In this document: positions 7,635 to 14,053 of the stretch, in pieces
Position numbering within the stretch: the stretch's first letter is position 1
Layout of the letters: each line of letters starts with the position of its first letter
Assembly: GCA_016839605.1 (NCBI GenBank)
Contig: JAEOTX010000043.1
Coordinates: 1-34,472 of the forward strand
Direction: 5' to 3'
DNA length: 34,472 nucleotides
DNA from: Candidatus Thorarchaeota archaeon
Lineage (GTDB): Archaea; Asgardarchaeota; Thorarchaeia; Thorarchaeales; Thorarchaeaceae
Notes under the pieces: generated by a model
Database searches by the model: none
Told to the model about the DNA's origin: nothing
What the model saw: the letters and a program-made list of their open reading frames with translations, nothing else
Program-made: the position numbers and the translations under genes

Positions 7635-7664
7635 ATGCCACTAAAGTTGTCATTTTAGTGGCAT
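7635..7664 (-). terminator. Hairpin terminator downstream of ccmF
   Basis: A perfect 11-bp inverted repeat, ATGCCACTAAA / TTTAGTGGCAT, with an 8-nt loop starts 23 nt after the ccmF stop. On the minus strand it is followed by the T-rich tract TTTGCTTTCTTTCTTCTT. It fits intrinsic termination between ccmF and the FMN reductase gene. Confidence 0.6.
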
Positions 7665-7687
7665 AGATTGTTCTCAAATGGTCCATA

Positions 7688-9757
7688 TCATTCGTTCTTA
7701 GCTGATGCAGGAATCTCTTCCTCTTTCTGTTCGTCTTCTTGTCCATAGAGGTCTTCCGTTTTCGCCTTCAGAGACTTTCTGAAATCGGAGAACTCCATGG
7801 CACTCAATGGCAGCAACGCCATTATCATCAGAAAAGTGCCAAGCCAGACAAAAGACACTAGTGGAAGAATCTTCGCTGAAAGGTCAACGGTATAGGTATC
7901 TGGTCCAAGCTGGTTGAAAGTCCGAATTGATACGAACACATCTCGTAGGGCGGAACTCTGCACGTATACATCCTGTGTCACTTGTTGCCATTGCGGATTC
8001 CCTTTGATTACTATGACCCCAAGCCAAGCAGAACTTCCTTCCGTCACTTGTACTAAAACACGCAGTTCGAAGTCATATTGATTCACCCAATGAATCAGAG
8101 ATATCTCGGCTACTCCGACAACAATGCCTGAATCGCCCAGTTCCGCGGAGTCCCCATTCAGATATGTGTTGGTCTGATCGATAACCACATTCTCACTAGA
8201 AAAGACTCCAAGCAACAGAACCAAGAGACCTAGATGGAGCATAAGACGTCCCATACGTCTCATTGTAAAGGCACCACTCTCTCTTCCTGCAATGGTCCTG
8301 GCGAACGCCACCACGAGGTATGCCACTCCAAAAACAGCAGCAGGAATCAATGCATTAGCTGGCCAGTAATGTGTCGGTAGCGCTTGGCCAGTGGTGACAG
8401 TCAGTATCGCAAGGACACCACCAACTCCAAGGAGGACTAGAACCAGAATCGACTTCAGTTTAGCCCGCAGAATCGTGCTCCTCATGCAATAAAATGCCGA
8501 TACAACTAGGAGCAAAGACCCTGCATAGAAACCAGCTCGAAAGAACTCAATTCCTATAGATACCATGCTTTCGGTGAAACCAACTGGGTCGATGATTGCT
8601 TGAACAAGATTGAGCGCCGCGGGAAGGACAACACCCGAGACTGAGGTTGTTAGAACAACGAGAATTCCAATCAGTGCAATCTTGATTGAGAAATCCCTGA
8701 GATTCGATAGCGCGAAGAATTTCCAGCCTTCATCATCCTCATCGTCAGACATGTCTACATATCCTGCACGAACTGTTAGCACAGTCGCCAATACGAAGTT
8801 GAACAGCACAGTAACAAGCATTGTCCAGCTGACAAGAGTAATGGAGAATCCGTGTACTGAGTTTAGAACTCCGCTTCTAGTAACCCATGTTGCATATATC
8901 ACGGTCACATATGCAAAGACCAGAAACGAGTCCCTAAGGACATCATTGTTCCTGAAAATAGCCTTTGCATGGAAATAAGCGGTGAGAAGCAACCAAGGCA
9001 CGAGCGAAGTCGTTTCCACAGGATCCCATGCCCAGTACCCACCCCATCCAAGGACAATGTACGCCCAGTAGGCTCCAATAGCTATACCCAGCGAAAGAAT
9101 GAGCCAGGATGCGACTGTCATGAACCGAGTCAGGGACTCCAATATGGGAATTGGTTCGGCATTGCGTTCCTCTGAACGTACAGTAAAGCCAGCAAGCTTG
9201 ACTGAGAATGGAATCACTGCAATGGCATATGCTATGAACACAATTGGTGGATGTATGACGTTCCAAATCGTGCTCAGTAGAGGATTTAGCCCAAGTCCAT
9301 CAGGAGGCAATGCACCGAGGTGCGGCCTGAAAGGATTAGATGCCAACGCATTGGCAGCAATCAAGATTGTCTGCAATGCAAGAATTACTGCGCCTCTATA
9401 GACTATTGTGTCCTCCTCATATCCTCGAACTGCTATTCTGTAAGTCATCAATAGAAGAAATGAGATGGCAGTCCAAAAGATCAACGAGCCTGATTGTCCC
9501 GCCCAGAGTGAAGACACCTTGAGCCACCAGGGCGCAGTCGAATTCGTTGTAAGAAACACGTATTCGTACCCAAACTGGTTCCCAAAGATAAGGGCACCCA
9601 TATACACGACTGAGCCTAACGCTGCCAGTGTGCCTATGGAGATCATCATCATTGAGATAGTATCATAGTTGCTAATTCTAGGTCCCAAAAGCAGGATGGC
9701 CATGTCGATAATTCCAGCGCCAACTGCTACTATTAGTAAAATTGTTCCAATGTCCAT
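7688..9757 (-). CDS. ccmF: Cytochrome c haem lyase subunit CcmF
   Basis: Large haem-handling membrane protein (689 residues, about 15 helices) that receives haem from CcmE and forms the thioether bonds to CXXCH cysteines. The WWD signature is WGGYWAWDPVETTSLVPW at about residue 237. Conserved periplasmic His positions are visible in NVIHPPIVF and in SVHGFS. The region NPFRPHLGALPPDGLGLNPL before the first of these is also typical of CcmF. A large extracytoplasmic domain precedes the final helix, and the C-tail is acidic and cytoplasmic (GQEDEQKEEEIPAS). The start ATG at 9757 lies 17 nt after the stop of the surface-toroid gene, so the two probably share a transcript. It is separated from ccmABCDE by the FMN reductase and lies on the opposite strand. 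Confidence 0.95.
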   Translation of the reverse strand: MDIGTILLIVAVGAGIIDMAILLLGPRISNYDTISMMMISIGTLAALGSVVYMGALIFGNQFGYEYVFLTTNSTAPWWLKVSSLWAGQSGSLIFWTAISFLLLMTYRIAVRGYEEDTIVYRGAVILALQTILIAANALASNPFRPHLGALPPDGLGLNPLLSTIWNVIHPPIVFIAYAIAVIPFSVKLAGFTVRSEERNAEPIPILESLTRFMTVASWLILSLGIAIGAYWAYIVLGWGGYWAWDPVETTSLVPWLLLTAYFHAKAIFRNNDVLRDSFLVFAYVTVIYATWVTRSGVLNSVHGFSITLVSWTMLVTVLFNFVLATVLTVRAGYVDMSDDEDDEGWKFFALSNLRDFSIKIALIGILVVLTTSVSGVVLPAALNLVQAIIDPVGFTESMVSIGIEFFRAGFYAGSLLLVVSAFYCMRSTILRAKLKSILVLVLLGVGGVLAILTVTTGQALPTHYWPANALIPAAVFGVAYLVVAFARTIAGRESGAFTMRRMGRLMLHLGLLVLLLGVFSSENVVIDQTNTYLNGDSAELGDSGIVVGVAEISLIHWVNQYDFELRVLVQVTEGSSAWLGVIVIKGNPQWQQVTQDVYVQSSALRDVFVSIRTFNQLGPDTYTVDLSAKILPLVSFVWLGTFLMIMALLPLSAMEFSDFRKSLKAKTEDLYGQEDEQKEEEIPASAKNE

Positions 9758-9774
9758 GTTGTCTCTCTCCTTTT

Positions 9775-11961
9775 CTAGCCGCTTCTCGTAGATCTTTTCC
9801 GCCTAGGTCTCTTCTTTGTAGACCTCTTGCGAGCTTCTTTCTTGAGCTCCCGTTGTGTGCTCATTGCATTCTGGCGCCGAATCCTAGCAATCCCATAACC
9901 GAGACCAGGAGCAGCTACTAATCCAATTGCAGCTAGAGTCTGCCAAGTCAACAACGGATTTGTGAATATTGGAGCTCCAAGTATCGTGAGACGGTAGAAG
10001 GCACTCTCAGCCTGATTTCCTGATTCATCCTCTGCAAGGCAATAGTAAGAAATCACATCACCAGCAGCAAATTGACCCAAGTATATCTGCCAGACTAAAT
10101 ACTGCTCATCAACATCCACAGCACTCATGTTTGAAGGAGTATAGTCACCATTATTCACTTTCCAGTACATCTTGAAGTATTCAAGATGGCTGTGCGTGGG
10201 GAATTCATATGTTCCAAATTCGATGACCACATCGTCACCTTCCCTCACTGCATCTGTTGGATATACTGCTCTGAGAAGCACAACAGGTGCCCAAATGTCC
10301 TCTCTAACCTCAAAATAGTAGTTCCCGGCTACAAATGATTTTCCAAGAGTATCATTTGCAATCACTACAAAGTTGACCCCTGTGCCGTCTGGGAGTTCAT
10401 CAATAGTCGTGTTAAATACGCCTCCAAATTCAGCATTTGGCTCAAGCTCAACCTGAGAAGAGTTCTCTGGATCAGCCCCCGATAGGGTATAGTTCACCAT
10501 TACTCGATCGATACCATCTTCATCCAGTGCCGTGGCCATCAACGTAATCTTATCGTTAGGTCGGGGATTAGTTGGGCTAACACGAACATATGACACAATT
10601 GGAAGACCAAAGCCCCACACTTTCTCAAGAGCAAGTACTCCAAGAGCTTGTACTCCAGTGTAATGGTTCCTCCAGTCATCTGTCCATACATCGCTTGCCT
10701 CATCTCCGTTTGTGAAGAAACCGCCACCAGCTTGGTCCCAGAGTTTGGCCAATACGATGTCGAGAGTGTCAATGACAAGCTGAATGTAGAAGGTATTGCC
10801 GGTGGCTACATACAGTAGCTCCTGAGCCCTTACCATCTGAAACTGAATCTCTGAGTACTTGTATCTCTCCGTGTCTTCAAAGCCTAGTGGTGCATAGGGT
10901 ACACCATCCAGGACCTCGACGTACCAGCCACCGTACTGAGTGTCCCAGTTATTGAAGAGTAAGGCTTTGTGAGTGTCTTCTGCCCAATCAAGGTAGGTTG
11001 AGTTGCCCGTGACATTATATCCCTTGAGAAGAGCACGGATGGCCATTGCATTGAGATCTGTAATTACAATTCTAGCAGGCCGTTCAGTTGAAGGTACTAT
11101 GGGGACTCCACCCGTACTATTGGTCGCAAGTCTAAAGCCCTGATGGACGGTGTCATTGTAAACCGGCATATACTCAATCATAAAGGAGAGACTACTATCA
11201 GCCATTGCTATCAGTGTAGAATTCGAAGTTCGTATACCTTCGTCATAGAGAGCGATGGCTCCTAAGGCCAGATGGTCCAGTCGCTTTCCATCATTTGGAT
11301 AGACCTCATAAGCATCACCTTCATCATCCAGTGTACAGTTTGGATATGTCATGAAACGTAGTCCTCCATTAGCACTATCGTATAATACATCAGTCAGACA
11401 CGTCATAGCTTTCTGTTTCATTTCAGTGAAATCCAGAGTATCGTTCACACTTTCTGCAATGGACAATGCCTCATATGCATAGGCTTGCACTCCTGCACGT
11501 TTTGATTGCGCCAGCAAATTGTCAGGATGATACAGGTTTACATAGAAGCCTGGATGATGAGGATCTGCAAACCCGTTTATCATTGATTCAGCAGCACGAG
11601 TGATCATTATGGAAAGGGTCTCATTTCCAGTGATATCGTAGATTCGTGCCATTCCCGCAATAGCCCAATAGTAGTCTGCTACAGAGGGAGCCCAACCAAA
11701 TTCAGGACCCCAGGTGGGAAATCCGTAATGCCAAACTATCCCATTTCTGTAGAGAACTAGTTTGTCCGAGAGTACTGCTCCTGTTGCCAATGCAAATTCA
11801 TAGTATGAGCTGACGTTATACTGCTCATTCTCCTCTTGAGCAACAGACAGCGTCTCCACTAATAGATCAGGAACCCGTGTCGAGTCCAGGGGTTCCACGG
11901 TTCCGCTGCCCATTGTCACAAGAGCGACTAGTATCATGGTTACAATGATTTTTTTGTTCAT
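9775..11961 (-). CDS. Surface-anchored (alpha/alpha)-toroid protein with Ig-like domains
   Basis: No exact family recognised. From the ATG at 11961 (after AGGAGAAA) the protein has a signal peptide, KKIIVTMILVALVTMGSG, then about 420 residues with repeated helical hairpins. The hairpins carry Gly/Asp-rich turns such as DSANGGLRFM, TQYGGWYVEV and QAGGGFFTNGDEASDVW, as seen in six-hairpin glycosidase, N-acylglucosamine epimerase-like and YyaL C-terminal domains. Two Ig-like beta domains follow (starting near VSYVRVSPTNPRPNDK and WAPVVLLRAVYPT), then a helix TWQTLAAIGLVAAPGLGYGI and a strongly basic tail, KKRPRRKRSTRSG. About 14 N-glycosylation sequons support an extracellular body. The track ORF adds 25 upstream codons; a TATA-like box at 12008-12015 argues for the later ATG. 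Lying 17 nt upstream of ccmF, it may process or bind glycans near the surface cytochrome. Its enzyme activity is not shown. Confidence 0.7.
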   Translation of the reverse strand: MNKKIIVTMILVALVTMGSGTVEPLDSTRVPDLLVETLSVAQEENEQYNVSSYYEFALATGAVLSDKLVLYRNGIVWHYGFPTWGPEFGWAPSVADYYWAIAGMARIYDITGNETLSIMITRAAESMINGFADPHHPGFYVNLYHPDNLLAQSKRAGVQAYAYEALSIAESVNDTLDFTEMKQKAMTCLTDVLYDSANGGLRFMTYPNCTLDDEGDAYEVYPNDGKRLDHLALGAIALYDEGIRTSNSTLIAMADSSLSFMIEYMPVYNDTVHQGFRLATNSTGGVPIVPSTERPARIVITDLNAMAIRALLKGYNVTGNSTYLDWAEDTHKALLFNNWDTQYGGWYVEVLDGVPYAPLGFEDTERYKYSEIQFQMVRAQELLYVATGNTFYIQLVIDTLDIVLAKLWDQAGGGFFTNGDEASDVWTDDWRNHYTGVQALGVLALEKVWGFGLPIVSYVRVSPTNPRPNDKITLMATALDEDGIDRVMVNYTLSGADPENSSQVELEPNAEFGGVFNTTIDELPDGTGVNFVVIANDTLGKSFVAGNYYFEVREDIWAPVVLLRAVYPTDAVREGDDVVIEFGTYEFPTHSHLEYFKMYWKVNNGDYTPSNMSAVDVDEQYLVWQIYLGQFAAGDVISYYCLAEDESGNQAESAFYRLTILGAPIFTNPLLTWQTLAAIGLVAAPGLGYGIARIRRQNAMSTQRELKKEARKRSTKKRPRRKRSTRSG

Positions 11962-12007
11962 CTGAAGGATTTCTCCTTGACAAATTCTCGGCTCCTTGTG
12001 GAGACCG

Positions 12008-12015
12008 TTTAAAGC
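12008..12015 (-). promoter_or_regulatory. TATA-like box for the surface-toroid / ccmF transcript
   Basis: GCTTTAAACGG on the minus strand lies about 50 nt before the ATG at 11961. It predicts a leader of about 25 nt that contains AGGAGAAA. The cytochrome gene upstream ends in its own terminator, so the transcript probably begins here. Confidence 0.45.
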
Positions 12016-12083
12016 TGCCGAAGCAACCTTGTTCAAAACTCAATGCCATACTATACGTTGAGAACTCACGGGGAAAAATAAAG

Positions 12084-12116
12084 GAGGGAACGGATGCAAA
12101 GCATCCGAGTCTCCCA
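12084..12116 (-). terminator. Hairpin terminator downstream of the multihaem cytochrome gene
   Basis: CGGATGC-TTT-GCATCCG forms a perfect 7-bp stem, extended across a small internal loop by GGGA/TCCC. On the minus strand it is followed by TTTATTTTT. It sits about 30 nt after the cytochrome stop. Confidence 0.6.
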
Positions 12117-12146
12117 TGAGTTTTTTTCCAACCTTGTTCGCCCATT

Positions 12147-13655
12147 CTAGCGGCGTCTGCCAACTAGAATACCTAGGACCAAACCAACGACGATACCGCC
12201 AACGCTGCCCCCAATCAAGAGAAGTGTGTCACCAGCCGGTGGTGGTGGTGTACCAGTCACAGTGTTTGTGACTGTCACAGTGACAGTGACCGTTGGGCCA
12301 GTGTCCGTGTTCTCATAGAAGTAGGCTTTAGCATCAACTAGATCTACGAAGGCTGCATTGAGCTCTTCAAAGATCATGTGAGGATAGTGGAAGCCCATTG
12401 ATCTGTCAGCCTCGTAGAGGTGAACAACGTCCTCGACCTCTTCAATGATATCGGCAACGTGGTTCGCGACAGCGTGATCGGCTCCTTCAGTAGCGTTGTA
12501 GGCATCAATTATTGCCTGTAGAGCAGTGGCCTCGGTGTGAATCTCATGAGTGAGTGCCTCAAAGGCATCCTCAATCATTTCGAGTTGTCCAAGTGCCCAT
12601 TCTTCTGCTCCTTCCGCATCATGGCATTCCTCCTGACCACAAGCGATGTCAGGCTTGACAACGAATGTGTGGTTCATGAATGGATCGCCACTCGCAACGG
12701 TAAGGTCATATCCATGACAGTCAGTGCATTCAACGCCAGCCAAGTTGTGTGGACCACCAAGCCAGACGGTGTACATCGGATGATGATCACCTACGTGGCA
12801 GACACCACAAAGCTCGGTTGCGTTCACTGCCCTGATGTAGGCAGGTGAACCGTCCTCCACCCAGCTCGAGTGAACTGCGTGACATGCCGGACATGAGATC
12901 GAGGTGTATGGACCATCTACTGGAAATGCTCCAGAGCTCAATCTCGTACCGTTTACAGCGGGGGATGATGTGGCTAGTTCGCCAGGGTTCTGATGCTCGA
13001 TAAAGGCCTCAGTGGCTTGGCAGTGCATACAATATGTCGCTGCGTGGTCACTAGACCTTAGATCGGTCAAAGAATTAGCATGTACGGATCTGTTCCAAAC
13101 GCCAAACTGCTGTGGATGATCGCTCAGAAGGTCACCAGAGTGGCAAGTTGTACCACAGGTGGCACCTGAGTAGTCGACCCACTCAGCAGCACTGATGTTG
13201 TGACATGAGAAACAGTTCACACCAAGGAAATCGTAAGATCCATCCGTAGCGTTGTAACCGGTTGTGTGACATTCTACACAGTACGTGTCATTGAATAGGT
13301 TGTCTTGCCCAACTGTATTGTTGTAGGCATTGAATCCCATTTCAATTTCACCTATAACTATGTGACCGCTTGTCGCGTTCCACCAAGCCGCTGTGGCGTG
13401 GCCTGTCATTGACCAATTACCGTACCTGTCTCCATGACATGGAGCTGCTCCATCACAGCTTGCGGGGTCATCGCCCCAGCCGGGCTGTGCTAGCAGAGCC
13501 TCATGCGTATCCCTGTCGGACGTACCAACCAAAGTGATTGGTATGCCGGATCCCGTTGGTCCTAGGAGAATAGCGAACCCAATCAAACAGAGGAAGAGGT
13601 AATAACCTGCAACCATTCGCTTGTTGACTTCTGGAACCTCTTTATAATATACCAT
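12147..13655 (-). CDS. Surface-anchored multihaem cytochrome c (NrfA/HAO/OTR/c554-like superfamily)
   Basis: Predicted secreted electron-transfer protein of about 502 residues. A signal helix (GYYLFLCLIGFAILL) is followed by a Cys/His-rich body with CXXCH sites CVECH, CFSCH, CPACH, CGVCH and CTDCH. It also has CGTTCH (CX3CH), CGQEECH (CX4CH), CDGAAPCH (CX5CH) and CMHCQ, whose His is replaced by Gln; so five canonical and up to four unusual sites. The first site is followed by WSMTGHATA, like the WxxSxH module of cytochrome c554 proteins. The helical C-terminal part contains DRSMGFHYPH, like the GFHNP region of NrfA/HAO relatives. A Thr/Val/Pro linker, a helix (GGIVVGLVLGILVG) and RRR anchor it. 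Eleven N-glycosylation sequons are present. The ATG at 13655 fits the TATA at 13708-13715 better than the track start. Substrate or extracellular acceptor unknown. Confidence 0.88.
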   Translation of the reverse strand: MVYYKEVPEVNKRMVAGYYLFLCLIGFAILLGPTGSGIPITLVGTSDRDTHEALLAQPGWGDDPASCDGAAPCHGDRYGNWSMTGHATAAWWNATSGHIVIGEIEMGFNAYNNTVGQDNLFNDTYCVECHTTGYNATDGSYDFLGVNCFSCHNISAAEWVDYSGATCGTTCHSGDLLSDHPQQFGVWNRSVHANSLTDLRSSDHAATYCMHCQATEAFIEHQNPGELATSSPAVNGTRLSSGAFPVDGPYTSISCPACHAVHSSWVEDGSPAYIRAVNATELCGVCHVGDHHPMYTVWLGGPHNLAGVECTDCHGYDLTVASGDPFMNHTFVVKPDIACGQEECHDAEGAEEWALGQLEMIEDAFEALTHEIHTEATALQAIIDAYNATEGADHAVANHVADIIEEVEDVVHLYEADRSMGFHYPHMIFEELNAAFVDLVDAKAYFYENTDTGPTVTVTVTVTNTVTGTPPPPAGDTLLLIGGSVGGIVVGLVLGILVGRRR

Positions 13656-13707
13656 ATTTGAGATTCTCCATTCTCCATGGATTATTGTAACTTCGAACAC
13701 GTCTAGC

Positions 13708-13715
13708 ATAAAAAG
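13708..13715 (-). promoter_or_regulatory. TATA-like box of the multihaem cytochrome gene
   Basis: CTTTTTAT on the minus strand overlaps the track start codon at 13709, so that codon cannot be used if this box is real. A start about 26 nt downstream gives a leader of about 30 nt to the ATG at 13655, including GGAGAATGGAGAA. Confidence 0.45.
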
Positions 13716-13836
13716 TTGTTCGTTATCGAAGATATAGTGAAGTCGATTTTATTACGAATTGTAATTCATTTAGAATGTATACAGTATGTAATGAAAACAA
13801 TCCGATAGCAAAGTTATCGAAATCAGAATATCTCAT

Positions 13837-13846
13837 CCGTTTAAGT
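13837..13846 (+). promoter_or_regulatory. Candidate TATA-like box upstream of mutS
   Basis: CCGTTTAAGT matches the box seen before several genes in this window. It would give a long leader of about 180 nt to the mutS GTG. A weaker box, CATATAT at about 13964, would give about 55 nt. I cannot choose between them. Confidence 0.3.
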
Positions 13847-14053
13847 ATTGGAACTTTGATTTCATCCTTACAAGTTATAGCCATTGATATGTGTCGATGT
13901 CAACATTGACGCGAGCCGATGACAAATCAGCGTGAAATCAGTATCATCTCATGAGCAGAGAATCATATATCCATCAATGATTCGAACCAGGTCTGTGCAG
14001 CGGTGCCGTTATTAGTCAGAAGCTGAGAATGAATTCTGCAGTAGGGACGCGAA

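Larger units (their letters stand above)
13656..14053. other. Divergent intergenic region between multihaem cytochrome and mutS
   Basis: About 400 nt without a convincing gene, A/T-rich next to its neighbours. It holds the cytochrome promoter at the left, a CCGTTTAAG box at 13837-13845 facing mutS, and two copies of GTTATCGAA (13722-13730 and 13813-13821). The second copy is part of a CGATA-N7-TATCG inverted repeat at 13803-13819. A six-codon reading frame from the ATG at about 13889 is not supported as a gene. Confidence 0.4.

Noticed and set aside
13889-13909. Six-codon frame (MCRCQH) in the mutS leader as a possible uORF
   Set aside because: Too short to support from sequence alone, with no ribosome-binding site and an unsettled transcription start.
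13979-13988. GATTCGAACC, reverse of a tRNA T-arm GGTTCGAATC
   Set aside because: The flanking bases do not form a T-stem, and no acceptor or anticodon arms can be drawn around it on the minus strand.
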